Shown: positions 1 through 8,504, counted from the stretch's first letter. The stretch is 19,193 nucleotides of DNA from Lachnospiraceae bacterium (GCA_017651385.1 JAGCCY010000173.1:1-19193), one strand, 5' to 3'. Notes: a model not told the origin generated them from the sequence alone. Made by a program: numbers and translations.

Positions 1-1488
1 ATGAATGTATACGGTATATCGGACTATAATGATTCATTTATCTATATCCTCGAAGATGGTTCGTCATATGCTTCCAGTCAGGGCGATATAAGCGGAAAGA
101 CTTCAAGTTACAACTATGTAACGGCTATATATTCCATTAAGCCGCGTGAAAAATACGATCTCGGTTCCGCAGCAAATACAGATATGTTTGTATATCTTCC
201 GGAACTGCCCGATGAAAGTATCGTAAAGAGATACAGTTTTATCGATTCGGGAAGCTATGTGGATATGGCCAAGGACTACAGGTCTTATCTTATCGATAAA
301 TATCCGGGATATTTTACCGAGAATGACGATACTTCAACTCCGGTTGCGGTAGAAGTAGTAGGCGCGGTCGATAAGGTTAAGCAGATAATGGGTATTCCCG
401 TTTCAAGACCGCTTGCACTTACCACATACGATGAAGCTTCCGAACTTATTACGGAGCTTAAAGACGGGGGTATCGACAATCTCTCCGTTAAATACACAGG
501 CTGGTGCAACGGCGGTGTGAGACAGAAATATTTAAAGCACATACATACGATCGGAGCGCTCGGAAGCAAGAGAGATCTTAAGGATCTGTCTGCTCTGGCC
601 ACAAACCTCGGTGTGGACTTATATCTTGACGGCATTACCGAGTATGAGTTTGAAAGCAATATTTTCCACGGTTTCTTCTCTTACAGGGATGCTGCAAAGT
701 TCCTTTCAAGGAAACGTGCGGAATTATATGAATACAGTGCAGTAACATATTCGGCGAGAGAGGGTCTTGACAGTTACTTCCTTTTACACGGGGACACCAT
801 CATAAAGATGGCCGAGAACCTCGTGGAAGAGACTAAAGGTTATAACACCGGAGTTTCATTCCAGGATATAGGACACGATCTTTCATCGGACTTCTACAGA
901 AAAGATTACACCAGCCGCGACGAGGCCATGGATATGCAGGTCGACCTTCTTAAAAATGTTAAGGACAGCGGTCAGAAGATAATGATCAACGACGGAAATG
1001 CATACGCACTTCCTTATGCCGATATGATCACAAATATGGATCTTCGCGGAAGTGAATACACGATCATTGATTATTGTGTTCCTTTCTACCAGATAGCCGT
1101 TCACGGTTATGTGGATTACACAGGCTTCCCGATCAATACCTGCGGTAATGAGGAAGAGGCAGTGCTTTACGCAGCCGAGTACGGTGCGGGTCTTTCGTTC
1201 TCGCTTATGAAAGAGTCACCGTTTACCCTGCAGAAGACACTGTATACAGAATATTACGCTTCGGATTACAGTGCATGGTCAGACGAACTTTTTAAGATTT
1301 ATCAAAGATATGATTCGGAACTTGGACATACATTTAATCAGACTATAGAAGATCACCGGATCCTTACCGATGATGTTTCGGTCACAACATATGAAGACGG
1401 TACAAAGGTATACGTTAATTACGGTTTCGGAGAATATTCCGACGGTGGAGTAAAAGTTCCTGCAAGAGATTATCTTGTAGTCAGATAA
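1..1488 (+). CDS. DUF5696-like protein of a sugar ABC locus, 5'-truncated
   Basis: The frame is open from base 1. The ATG there is probably an internal methionine, because the window starts on it, no ribosome binding site can be seen and no signal peptide follows. The visible 495 residues look like the C-terminal part of a DUF5696-type protein, a family of unknown biochemical function that I associate with CUT1 sugar permease genes in Clostridia. Aromatic- and Asp-rich stretches such as FQDIGHD, MINDGNAYALPYADM and DYCVPFYQIAVHGYVDYTG suggest a beta/alpha-barrel glycosidase-like core, followed by a small beta-rich end. It stops 29 bases before the first permease gene on the same strand, so the two are probably co-transcribed. 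The role is inferred from context: handling or sensing the glycan imported by the neighbouring transporter. The family call is from memory of its sequence style and is moderately sure; the catalytic role is speculative. Confidence 0.6.
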   Translation: MNVYGISDYNDSFIYILEDGSSYASSQGDISGKTSSYNYVTAIYSIKPREKYDLGSAANTDMFVYLPELPDESIVKRYSFIDSGSYVDMAKDYRSYLIDKYPGYFTENDDTSTPVAVEVVGAVDKVKQIMGIPVSRPLALTTYDEASELITELKDGGIDNLSVKYTGWCNGGVRQKYLKHIHTIGALGSKRDLKDLSALATNLGVDLYLDGITEYEFESNIFHGFFSYRDAAKFLSRKRAELYEYSAVTYSAREGLDSYFLLHGDTIIKMAENLVEETKGYNTGVSFQDIGHDLSSDFYRKDYTSRDEAMDMQVDLLKNVKDSGQKIMINDGNAYALPYADMITNMDLRGSEYTIIDYCVPFYQIAVHGYVDYTGFPINTCGNEEEAVLYAAEYGAGLSFSLMKESPFTLQKTLYTEYYASDYSAWSDELFKIYQRYDSELGHTFNQTIEDHRILTDDVSVTTYEDGTKVYVNYGFGEYSDGGVKVPARDYLVVR

Positions 1489-1517
1489 CAAAGAATTGAT
1501 TTGAAAGGTCAGTTGAT

Positions 1518-2426
1518 ATGAAGAAACAAAAAAACAAATTGGCGGGTCTTCAGAAGAGAAAAGCGATAGCGGGATATCTGTTCATATTGCCGTTCATATT
1601 AGGCTTCTTACTTTTTATGGTCAAGCCTATGCTGGATTCGCTTCAGATGAGTTTCAGCCTGGTAACATTAAGCCCGGGTTCCGTTGCAAAACAGTGGATC
1701 GGAATTGAGAACTATCGCGTCGCATTCCGTGTGGATCCCGACTATTCGCAGAATCTGGTCAACGAATTGTCCAGAATGATACTTTATTCGATCGGTATCA
1801 TAGTATTCAGTTTCTTTGTGGCACTGATACTTAATCAGGATTTTAAGGGAAGAGGTCTTGTAAGAGCCATATTCTTCCTTCCCGTTATATTATCGTCCGG
1901 TGTTATGCTCGGTCTTGAAGAGAATAACTACCTTATGGCGATGATCTCGCAGACGGTTGAGACCACAACACAGAATATAAGTGTCACGGGAGCATTGCAG
2001 ACGATACTTCGTACCGCCGGTGTAGGTACAAGGGCATACGAATGGGTATTCGAGATCATAGACAATATTTACGATATTGCTGTTGCATCCGGTATTCAGA
2101 TCATCATATTCTTATCGGGTCTTCAGACCATACCGAAGAGTATGTATGAAGCGGCTGATATCGAAGGATGTACAAGCTGGGAAAGTTTATGGAAGATCAC
2201 TTTCCCGATGATCAGTTCAATCTTCCTTGTAAACTGGATATATACGGTTGTTGATTTCTGTATGAGATCCGATAACGACGTTATGGATAAGATACAGACA
2301 GTTATGGTCGTAATGCTTGATTATGGCCCCGCTTCGGCGATGTCGTGGGCATACTTTTTGATCGTGACCGCATTTATCGGTATTACTTCATTCTTTATCT
2401 CCAAGGGGGTATACTACAATGACTAA
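1518..2426 (+). CDS. Carbohydrate ABC transporter permease, MalF/UgpA type
   Basis: This is an inner-membrane permease subunit of a CUT1 sugar importer, 302 residues and of normal family length. About six hydrophobic segments are visible, starting near residues 18-38 (YLFILPFILGFLLFMVKP), then near 90-115, 118-132, 188-204, 222-246 and 276-297. The EAA loop that docks the ATPase is clear at residues 210-232 (YEAADIEGCTSWESLWKITFP). Between the third and fourth segments lies a polar stretch, residues 133-185, longer than in a minimal MalF-like permease and probably exposed outside. The start has a GAAAGG ribosome binding site at 1503-1508. The gene overlaps the next permease gene by 8 bases, which implies translational coupling and a heterodimeric channel. 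The family is secure; the sugar cannot be read from the sequence. Confidence 0.93.
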   Translation: MKKQKNKLAGLQKRKAIAGYLFILPFILGFLLFMVKPMLDSLQMSFSLVTLSPGSVAKQWIGIENYRVAFRVDPDYSQNLVNELSRMILYSIGIIVFSFFVALILNQDFKGRGLVRAIFFLPVILSSGVMLGLEENNYLMAMISQTVETTTQNISVTGALQTILRTAGVGTRAYEWVFEIIDNIYDIAVASGIQIIIFLSGLQTIPKSMYEAADIEGCTSWESLWKITFPMISSIFLVNWIYTVVDFCMRSDNDVMDKIQTVMVVMLDYGPASAMSWAYFLIVTAFIGITSFFISKGVYYND

Positions 2427-3447
2427 GGCTAAAGCAAAAGAAATGCTTAAGACTCAAAAGTATGGTTCCTATTGGGAAAGAAACAGAGCTTCGGGCGGTT
2501 ATCTTTTTAAGAAAGATGTCATGAACTTCCTTGTGAAGGTGTGCAGATTCGTGCTTCTGTTCGGTATGTGTTTCCTGATACTTCAGCCCATACTTAATAA
2601 AATATCCGTAAGCTTCATGGAAGAATCGGATCTTTATAATCCCATAGTCGTATCCATACCCACAAAATTTACGGCAGAGAATTACATTATGGCCGCAAAT
2701 ATAATGCAATACGGCAAAGGACTTAAAAATTCAACCGTCATTTCTCTTACGATAGCGCTCCTTCAGACAGCTATGTGTACCATAGTAGGTTACGGGTTTG
2801 CTAGATTTAAGTTCCCGCTTAAGAAAATGTGGTTTGCATTTGTGCTTGCACTTATCATCATCCCGCCTCAGGCATTTTCGAGTTCTCTTTATCTTCACTT
2901 CAGATACTGGGATTTCCTTGGAATCATAAGAGCAATCAAGGGAGAGGGATTAAACCTTCGAGGAAGTGTTCTTCCTTATTACCTTATGAGTGCAGGTTGT
3001 ATGGGCCTTAAGAACGGTCTTTATATCTATCTTGTAAGACAGTTCTTCAGAAACATCCCCATTGACCTTGAAGAGGCTGCATATGTGGACGGATGCGGTA
3101 TGTTCAAAACATTTACGCGTATCATGCTTCCGCAGTCGAAACCGATCATTACCTCATGTTTCCTGTTTGCGCTTGTATGGCAGTGGACGGACGGTTTTTA
3201 TTCAAAGCTTTTCCTCGGCGGAAAAGTGCTTGTAAGTACATCGCTTGCAAACGTAGTCGATGCCCTCGGCGTTTATGTTGCCCGTCAGCAGGGTGCGGTA
3301 AATGAGCAGGTAAGCGTATCGACCCAGTTATCAAACTGTATCCTTTCAACAGGTACATTGCTCATAATCATGCCTATTCTTCTGGTTTATCTGTTCGCTC
3401 AGAAGGCATTTGTTGAGAGTATTGCAAGTACCGGTATCAAGATGTGA
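2419..3447 (+). CDS. Carbohydrate ABC transporter permease, MalG/UgpE type
   Basis: This is the second membrane subunit of the same importer, 342 residues. It has a basic, soluble N-terminal extension of about 40 residues before the first membrane segment (FVLLFGMCFLILQPI). That extension makes it longer than the usual 270-300 residue MalG-like protein. The EAA loop lies near residues 218-240 (EEAAYVDGCGMFKTFTRIMLP). The ribosome binding site AAGGGGG at 2403-2409 lies inside the end of the preceding gene, and the ATG overlaps that gene's last codons. It should pair with the upstream permease, receive sugar from the downstream binding lipoprotein and be driven by an ATPase encoded elsewhere. 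No terminator follows, so transcripts may run into the binding-protein gene. Confidence 0.93.
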   Translation: MTKAKAKEMLKTQKYGSYWERNRASGGYLFKKDVMNFLVKVCRFVLLFGMCFLILQPILNKISVSFMEESDLYNPIVVSIPTKFTAENYIMAANIMQYGKGLKNSTVISLTIALLQTAMCTIVGYGFARFKFPLKKMWFAFVLALIIIPPQAFSSSLYLHFRYWDFLGIIRAIKGEGLNLRGSVLPYYLMSAGCMGLKNGLYIYLVRQFFRNIPIDLEEAAYVDGCGMFKTFTRIMLPQSKPIITSCFLFALVWQWTDGFYSKLFLGGKVLVSTSLANVVDALGVYVARQQGAVNEQVSVSTQLSNCILSTGTLLIIMPILLVYLFAQKAFVESIASTGIKM

Positions 3448-3495
3448 TACTTTTTGCCACTATTTGGGTAAAGTAATCGCAATAAATGAGAAGTT

Positions 3496-3536
3496 TTGTA
3501 ACAATTTTTGAGATATTATGTTAATAGTTTGTAAAG
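3496..3536 (+). promoter_or_regulatory. Candidate promoter for the solute-binding protein gene
   Basis: The 184-base gap between the permease and binding-protein genes is AT-rich. It contains TTGTAA (3496) and TTGAGA (3508) as possible -35 boxes. TTGAGA lies 16 bases before TGTAAA (3530-3535), and GTTAAT at 3520 lies 18 bases after TTGTAA. None is a full consensus match, so the exact site is open. A separate promoter would fit the strong ribosome binding site and the expected excess of binding protein over permease. Confidence 0.3.
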
Positions 3537-3614
3537 CGCATAGTGTTTTGAAGCCCGGAAAGCATTAATTCAAAATGCATGTGATTTATAAATATGGCGA
3601 TTATGCCGGCTAAA

Positions 3615-3621
3615 AAGGAGG
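3615..3621 (+). promoter_or_regulatory. Strong ribosome binding site AAGGAGG
   Basis: This is a full AAGGAGG Shine-Dalgarno match, 10 bases before the ATG at 3632. It decides that start over the in-frame ATG at 3644, which would be too far away. It is the best ribosome binding site in the window and predicts high expression of the binding protein. Confidence 0.8.
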
Positions 3622-3631
3622 AAATATTATT

Positions 3632-5140
3632 ATGAGAAGAGCTATGACAAAGAAGGTTCTTGCAGCTTCTATGGCAGTAGCAATGACCATGAGCATTGCA
3701 GCTTGTGGCGATAAGCCCGCAGCTTCTACTTCTACCGAGCCTGCTGCTTCTGCATCAGAAGATACTTCTGTTGTTGAGAGCACCGAGCCCTCAGTAGAGG
3801 AAGAAGTAAGCAAGTACACAGTTTTAACCGATCCCGCAACAGGCGAAGCTTATGACCTTGGCGGTGTTACGGTTACAATCCGTGACTGGTTCACACCCGA
3901 TAACTTTGAGAATCCTTCAGATCCTCAGACAGATTACGAGGAAGCTCGTGACGAGTATCGTGAATGGATCCAGGAGACCTACAACTTCAAGGTACACACA
4001 GTAACAATGGGTGACTGGGGTTCAGGTGCTCAGGATTTCGTTGACTACGTTAACGCAGGCGGAGATGATGAGAACTACGTTTGGACAATCCATTCTGGCG
4101 ATGCTACACTTCTTTCCGCAGCACAGACAGGTCTTTGCTATGACCTTTCCACACTTGATTGCCTTGACTTCAACGATGCTAAGTATACAGCAAACGGATG
4201 TCATAAGTTATATTCCATTAATGGCGGTATCTTCGGTATGCATGCAGGTCCTGCAGAACCCAGAACCGGTATTTACTTTAACAAGAGACTTCTTACCGAA
4301 GCAGGTGTTGATCCTGAAAGCATTTATGATATGCAGGCTAATGACACTTGGACATGGGAAGAGTTTGAAAAGATCCTTGCACAGGTTCAGCGTGATACAG
4401 ATAACGACGGTACTATCGATATCTGGGGTATAGCTGTTAACGAAGGTGTTGGTACATCTGCAGCTGTATTCTCAAACGGTGGTAAGTATGTTGGTCAGGA
4501 TGCTGACGGCAAGTATACATATGAAATCGAATCTCCCGAGACTGTTGAAGCTCTTGAGTGGATTCTTGGTATCTACCAGAAGTATGACTGGAATGGTCCT
4601 GTTGCTGAAGACGGCACAGCTCCTTCATGGGATTACTATCAGGGACAGTTCCAGAACGGTGGTGCTGCATTCTGTATCGATCAGCAGTACTGCGCTACAC
4701 CCGGCAACCTCTTCGCAGATATGGAAGACGAACTTGGTTTCGCTATGTTCCCGAAGGGACCTAAGGGTAGCCTCATCCAGACAGCTCAGGATAACGTTTA
4801 TGTAATCCCCGGCTGCTATGATGCAGATAAGGCTTGGAAGTGCGCATTCGCATTCGATACCTGGAATGAACTTGTTCCCGGTTACGAAGATTACAATCCT
4901 TTCGTTAACACAACACGTACAGGTAACTTCGACGAGAGAGCATGTACCGAGACAGTTCCGCTTATGGGTGCAAACTCCACTATCGAATTACAGAACTTAA
5001 TTCCTAACAATGGCGATTTCATGAATGGTCCTTTCCTTTGGGCTATCGGTCCTGATACCACACAGACGATCTCCGAGATCCTTGATGGTGTTAGAGATAT
5101 TGCTAAGAATTACATTGACGAAGCTAACGCTGGAAATTAA
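3632..5140 (+). CDS. Extracellular sugar-binding lipoprotein of the ABC importer
   Basis: This is the solute-binding protein that captures the sugar outside the cell for the two permeases upstream; it has 502 residues. A basic start (MRRAMTKK), a hydrophobic core and a lipobox SIAAC with Cys25 mark a signal-peptidase II lipoprotein anchored in the membrane. A Ser/Thr/Glu-rich linker (about residues 26-62) follows, and then a large family-1-type solute-binding fold rich in Trp, Tyr and Asp. The stretch DTDNDGTIDIWG (around residues 254-265) resembles a calcium-binding loop seen in many such proteins. Codon choice is more biased (GGT, GCT, AAC, CGT) than in neighbouring genes, which suggests high expression. 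A rho-independent terminator follows. The class is secure; the ligand is unknown. Confidence 0.92.
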   Translation: MRRAMTKKVLAASMAVAMTMSIAACGDKPAASTSTEPAASASEDTSVVESTEPSVEEEVSKYTVLTDPATGEAYDLGGVTVTIRDWFTPDNFENPSDPQTDYEEARDEYREWIQETYNFKVHTVTMGDWGSGAQDFVDYVNAGGDDENYVWTIHSGDATLLSAAQTGLCYDLSTLDCLDFNDAKYTANGCHKLYSINGGIFGMHAGPAEPRTGIYFNKRLLTEAGVDPESIYDMQANDTWTWEEFEKILAQVQRDTDNDGTIDIWGIAVNEGVGTSAAVFSNGGKYVGQDADGKYTYEIESPETVEALEWILGIYQKYDWNGPVAEDGTAPSWDYYQGQFQNGGAAFCIDQQYCATPGNLFADMEDELGFAMFPKGPKGSLIQTAQDNVYVIPGCYDADKAWKCAFAFDTWNELVPGYEDYNPFVNTTRTGNFDERACTETVPLMGANSTIELQNLIPNNGDFMNGPFLWAIGPDTTQTISEILDGVRDIAKNYIDEANAGN

Positions 5141-5173
5141 GTTTCGACATTAACTGAATAATTGATAAAGACA

Positions 5174-5206
5174 GGCAGTGTTTTCCGGGCACTGCCCGTT
5201 TTTTTT
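5174..5206 (+). terminator. Rho-independent terminator after the binding-protein gene
   Basis: A perfect 7-base-pair stem, GGCAGTG (5174-5180) with CACTGCC (5190-5196), encloses a 9-base loop and is followed by a run of eight T residues (5199-5206). It lies 33 bases past the stop codon. It separates the importer transcript from the exporter operon. Confidence 0.9.
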
Positions 5207-5276
5207 ACTTTATAGGCAATTGAAACCGCGCTTTGCTGTTTCTTAATGGCAAGTTTTGCCTTTAAAAAAAGCAAGA

Positions 5277-5321
5277 TATAATAGGAAAGATTGACAGTTA
5301 CGATATAATATTCTTTATAGT
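5277..5321 (+). promoter_or_regulatory. Candidate promoter of the exporter operon
   Basis: A perfect TTGACA -35 box lies at 5291-5296. Possible -10 boxes are TATAGT at 5316-5321 (19-base spacer) and TTTATA at 5314-5319 (17-base spacer). Two perfect TATAAT hexamers at 5277-5282 and 5304-5309 could instead be -10 boxes with weak -35 partners. The region follows a terminator and precedes the first gene of the operon, so a promoter is expected here. Which pair of boxes is used cannot be settled by reading. Confidence 0.5.
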
Positions 5322-5325
5322 GTTT

Positions 5326-5330
5326 AGGAG
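5326..5330 (+). promoter_or_regulatory. Ribosome binding site AGGAG fixing the adaptor start
   Basis: AGGAG lies 7 bases before the ATG at 5338. It shows that this ATG, rather than the in-frame GTG at 5320, is the start. The GTG would place extra charged residues before the signal peptide and has no ribosome binding site. Confidence 0.75.
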
Positions 5331-5337
5331 AATATAT

Positions 5338-6396
5338 ATGAAATCAAAAGTTTTATGTGGATTAATGGTCATATCGCTTTTTGCTACATTCTTATCATCC
5401 TGCGGAAAAGTCGATGAAGATCATACCGTGGTCGTAGATTCCGAGGAGGCTGTAATATCTTACAGTCTCGTTACCGCGCAGATCGACGATGTCATTCTTA
5501 CCCAGAATATCGATTGTAAATACAAACAGACCAATGACCAGGAGGTTTCTTTTGACGTTACCGGAAAGTTTGTTGATAAGGTATACGTTCATGAGGGCGA
5601 TGAGGTCAAAAAGGGAGACCTTTTGTGCGAACTTTCCTCCGCTTCGCTTGAAGAAGAGATCGAAAGACTTACTTATCAGATCAAAAGAAATGAACTCTTA
5701 CTAAGCTATACCGAAATGGATGAGGCGTTGGATATCCAGGATGTCTGGGTATCGGGCTTTGGAGATGCGGACACCGTTAAGGGTATTCAGGACAGATACG
5801 CAAGGCAGAGAGTTCTTTTAAATGACAGCCTTGAGTTTGACAGGGAAGAGCTTGCTATTAAGAAAAAGGAACTTGCGGGAAGCCGTCTTTATGCCAAGAT
5901 GGACGGAAAAGTCTATAAGCTTAAGACAAACCTTGAAGGTTCCACTACCAAAGAAGGTACAGTGATCATGACGATAGTCGATAATTCAAACTGTCTTTTC
6001 ACGGTGGAGGGCATCGAGTACAAGGATCTTTTCAAAGAAGGTCAGCAGGTGAATATGAAAGTAAGTTATTCTTCCGCTTCGGGAGAATACATCCTTATTC
6101 CTTACGAAATGGACAAATGGGAAGAAAATATGCTCTTTGAAGTATTTACGGGTCCCGATAACGCAACGCCCGAGGTGGGTACGATGGGTACGATAAATGT
6201 TCCTGTTGAATCGAGATCGCAGGTTCTTTCGATCCCTAACGACGTTCTGCATATTGCGGGCGATAAGTCATATGTTTATACACTTTCGGCCGATAATAAC
6301 AGGGAGATCAGATACGTTGAGATCGGTTTGAAAGGTGATGAGAGAGTCGAAATATTAAGCGGACTTTCCGAGGGTGAAAAGGTAGTTAAGAAATGA
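5338..6396 (+). CDS. Membrane-fusion (MacA/HlyD-like) adaptor lipoprotein
   Basis: This is an extracytoplasmic adaptor of an ABC exporter, 352 residues. The signal peptide ends in the lipobox LSSC with Cys22, so it is a lipoprotein. A first lipoyl half follows (about residues 60-95: GKFVDKVYVHEGDEVKKGDLL). Then comes a helical hairpin of about 80 residues (EEEIERLTYQIKRNELLLS... to EELAIKKKELAG). The second lipoyl half is KMDGKVYKLKTNLEG, followed by a beta-barrel. The membrane-proximal end has the family signature LSIPNDVLHI and GLSEGEKVV. It overlaps the next adaptor gene by 4 bases (ATGA), so the two are coupled. In Firmicutes such proteins (compare YknX) work with FtsX-type permeases without an outer-membrane channel. 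The family call is firm; the exported substrate is unknown. Confidence 0.88.
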   Translation: MKSKVLCGLMVISLFATFLSSCGKVDEDHTVVVDSEEAVISYSLVTAQIDDVILTQNIDCKYKQTNDQEVSFDVTGKFVDKVYVHEGDEVKKGDLLCELSSASLEEEIERLTYQIKRNELLLSYTEMDEALDIQDVWVSGFGDADTVKGIQDRYARQRVLLNDSLEFDREELAIKKKELAGSRLYAKMDGKVYKLKTNLEGSTTKEGTVIMTIVDNSNCLFTVEGIEYKDLFKEGQQVNMKVSYSSASGEYILIPYEMDKWEENMLFEVFTGPDNATPEVGTMGTINVPVESRSQVLSIPNDVLHIAGDKSYVYTLSADNNREIRYVEIGLKGDERVEILSGLSEGEKVVKK

Positions 6397-8504
6397 GAAT
6401 AAAAAGATTATTATGTTTGACAATTGCATCCGTACTTATAATGGGATCATTTGCCGCATGCGGTTCAAGCGATGATTCCGATACGGAAGTTGAACTGGTG
6501 GAACCTGTCGGAGTTACGGCTGATTATGCCGTAGTCACAAGACGTGACCTTGCAACGTCAAAGGTTCTTTCGGGGAAAGTGGTGCCTAAGACGGTCGAAA
6601 CACACTTCCCCACAAATCAGCAGTTTAAATCCTTTGCTAAATTACCGGGCGCCGAGGTAAAAGCCGGTGATGCGATCATGTATGCATCCACGGAAGCTAT
6701 CGATAAGCAGATAGAAGATATGGAAAAACGTATTTCCGAAGCGCTTGAGGATTACAGTGAGGCCATAGCCGATTACAACAAGACTCTTGCGGAGGCAAAG
6801 TTTGATGTTGATTATTACGGCCAGATCGTGCAGAACTTTGAAAAAATGACGGATGCCGAAAAGGCAAGCTACGGCGGAATGGGATATGATGCCGAGTATG
6901 CAAAGTACAAAGGAAAATATCAGAATGCTGTAGCCAGAAAAGAAAGATGCGAGCAGGATATCAAAGAGAAAACCGAACTCTATGAGCTTGACGCGGATTT
7001 TGACAAAAAGACGCTTAAAAGGCTTCGTGCAAAGAGAAACGACGTAATAGCATCCGCGCCCATAAGCGGAAGGGTTGTTGCGATCAATTATTTTGATGAG
7101 ACATCTTATATAAACAAAGAAGTTTCCGTTGCGGCCGTCGGAGATTTCAACAATCTGGAAGTAAAGACCGAGATGATATATCAAAGCGAGGTCAAGAAGG
7201 CTGTCGATGTATATGCCATAGTAAACGGCGTGAGATACGATACCATGTATAAGGAACTGACCGTTGAAGAAAAAGAAGCAGCGGCCGAACAGTCGGAGAG
7301 TTTTTCGACGTTTCTCATCTCTGATCCCGAAAAGACGGTCAAAGCAGGTGATTATGCAGCGATCGTTCTTGTGACGGATAAACGTGATGATGTGCTGACC
7401 GTTCCGAAAGATGCAGTAAATACCGATGCCGATGGGGCATTCGTATATGTATTTGACGGAGAAAAGACAAATTATACTCCCGTAAAGACAGGACTTATTT
7501 CGGGCCTGTATACCGAGATAGTATCCGGCTTAAATGAGGGAGACAAGGTCGTCTCGGAGTTTAAGGTTGATAAATCATCGAAAACTTCAACGCTTTCAAG
7601 GGGAAGGATCACAGCCAATTACAAGGGTAACGGTTATCTGTATTATTCCAAGGTTGAGTGGATCAAAAACCCCGTTGAATACGGTACGACATATATAGAT
7701 GAGCTTAAAGTGCACCGTTACGAGCGTGTTGAAAAAGGACAGGAAATAGCTGTCATAAGAGTCAAGGCCAATGATGTCGATATAAGGCGTAATGAAAGAA
7801 CGCTTCAAAGGGCCAAAGAAGATCTTGCCGAACTTGAAAAGAACAATGAAAACGACAGAAACAAAAAGCAGATAAAAAATCAGAATGAGTATATAAAGGA
7901 ACTTGAAGAAAAGCTCTCCGACATGAAAAAAGATAAGGTAAGGACTACAGTCGTGGCTCCTTACAGCGGTATCATCACGGATATCATCAACTTCGAGGAA
8001 GGCGATATTCTTCAGAAGGACGGACGTGTTGCCCAGATATCTTCCGAAACGGACTGCTTTGTGGTAGTCGAAGATACAAGCGGACAGCTTTCCTGCGGTA
8101 ACAAAGCCGACATTGCTTACACAAATGCCGAGAACCAGAAGGTTCAGGTTGTCGGGGATGTTGTTACGGTCGCGCCGTGTGCACTGTCAAAATATCTTAC
8201 AACGAATTATGTATTGATACAGGTTTCACCGGAGGATATGGCTGCAATGGCAGAGACCAACAGAGGTGCGGACGGCTGGTGGTCCAGGACCCAGTTTGGC
8301 GTAAGCGCGGATATACGTTCGATGGACAACGTGATCCTGGTACCCAGGAGTGCGGTTAAATTCGAGGGCGGAGTAACGTACGTAAAGGTTTTGGATGAGA
8401 ATGGAAATCCCGATTACTTAAGCTTTATAGCGGGAGGATCGGATAATAATAATTATTGGGTGGCTGAAGGTCTTACCGAAGGAATGACGATATGTTTGGA
8501 ATAA
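6393..8504 (+). CDS. Double (tandem-fused) membrane-fusion adaptor lipoprotein
   Basis: This 703-residue lipoprotein (lipobox FAAC, Cys23) is about twice the length of a normal adaptor. Residues 45-395 form one adaptor unit: a lipoyl half (LPGAEVKAGDAIMYAS), a long coiled-coil arm at about 105-215, the return lipoyl half ASAPISGRVVAINYFDE, a barrel, and the end motifs VLTVPKDAVN and GLNEGDKVV. Residues 400-703 repeat the plan. The repeat has an entry half (YERVEKGQEIAVIRVKAND), a shorter Lys/Glu coiled coil at about 465-517, the return half VVAPYSGIITDIINFEEGD, and the end motifs VILVPRSAVK and GLTEGM. It lies between the single adaptor and the permease. It overlaps the permease gene by 13 bases, so all are probably translated together. 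It probably bridges or caps the permease outside the membrane. A domain duplication or fusion is the likely origin. Confidence 0.85.
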   Translation: MRIKRLLCLTIASVLIMGSFAACGSSDDSDTEVELVEPVGVTADYAVVTRRDLATSKVLSGKVVPKTVETHFPTNQQFKSFAKLPGAEVKAGDAIMYASTEAIDKQIEDMEKRISEALEDYSEAIADYNKTLAEAKFDVDYYGQIVQNFEKMTDAEKASYGGMGYDAEYAKYKGKYQNAVARKERCEQDIKEKTELYELDADFDKKTLKRLRAKRNDVIASAPISGRVVAINYFDETSYINKEVSVAAVGDFNNLEVKTEMIYQSEVKKAVDVYAIVNGVRYDTMYKELTVEEKEAAAEQSESFSTFLISDPEKTVKAGDYAAIVLVTDKRDDVLTVPKDAVNTDADGAFVYVFDGEKTNYTPVKTGLISGLYTEIVSGLNEGDKVVSEFKVDKSSKTSTLSRGRITANYKGNGYLYYSKVEWIKNPVEYGTTYIDELKVHRYERVEKGQEIAVIRVKANDVDIRRNERTLQRAKEDLAELEKNNENDRNKKQIKNQNEYIKELEEKLSDMKKDKVRTTVVAPYSGIITDIINFEEGDILQKDGRVAQISSETDCFVVVEDTSGQLSCGNKADIAYTNAENQKVQVVGDVVTVAPCALSKYLTTNYVLIQVSPEDMAAMAETNRGADGWWSRTQFGVSADIRSMDNVILVPRSAVKFEGGVTYVKVLDENGNPDYLSFIAGGSDNNNYWVAEGLTEGMTICLE

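Noticed and set aside
1..3. ATG at base 1 as the true start of the first gene
   Set aside because: It coincides with the window edge, has no visible ribosome binding site and no signal peptide, and the remaining protein looks like a C-terminal part.
3448..3475. TACTTT/AAAGTA inverted repeat after the permease genes
   Set aside because: The stem is only six AT-rich pairs with a 16-base loop and no T run, so it is too weak for a terminator.
3531..3544. Catabolite-repression (cre)-like sequence TGTAAAGCGCAT before the binding-protein gene
   Set aside because: The central CG is shifted by one base against the consensus and the right half does not match, so I do not call an operator.
4011..4805. 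Further open frames on the + strand inside the binding-protein gene
   Set aside because: They overlap a full-length lipoprotein gene with a strong ribosome binding site, and their translations show no domain or signal.
5248..5260. GGCAA/TTGCC small hairpin before the exporter operon
   Set aside because: It is a five-pair stem with a three-base loop, followed by A residues and not T; it matches no known riboswitch or attenuator.
5320..5337. Upstream GTG start for the single adaptor
   Set aside because: It has no ribosome binding site, overlaps the candidate promoter, and spoils the signal peptide; ATG 5338 has AGGAG at the right distance.
6642..7184. 180-codon open frame on the minus strand
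   Set aside because: It lies wholly inside the double adaptor gene, has no ribosome binding site or recognisable domain, and the sense frame is clearly coding.
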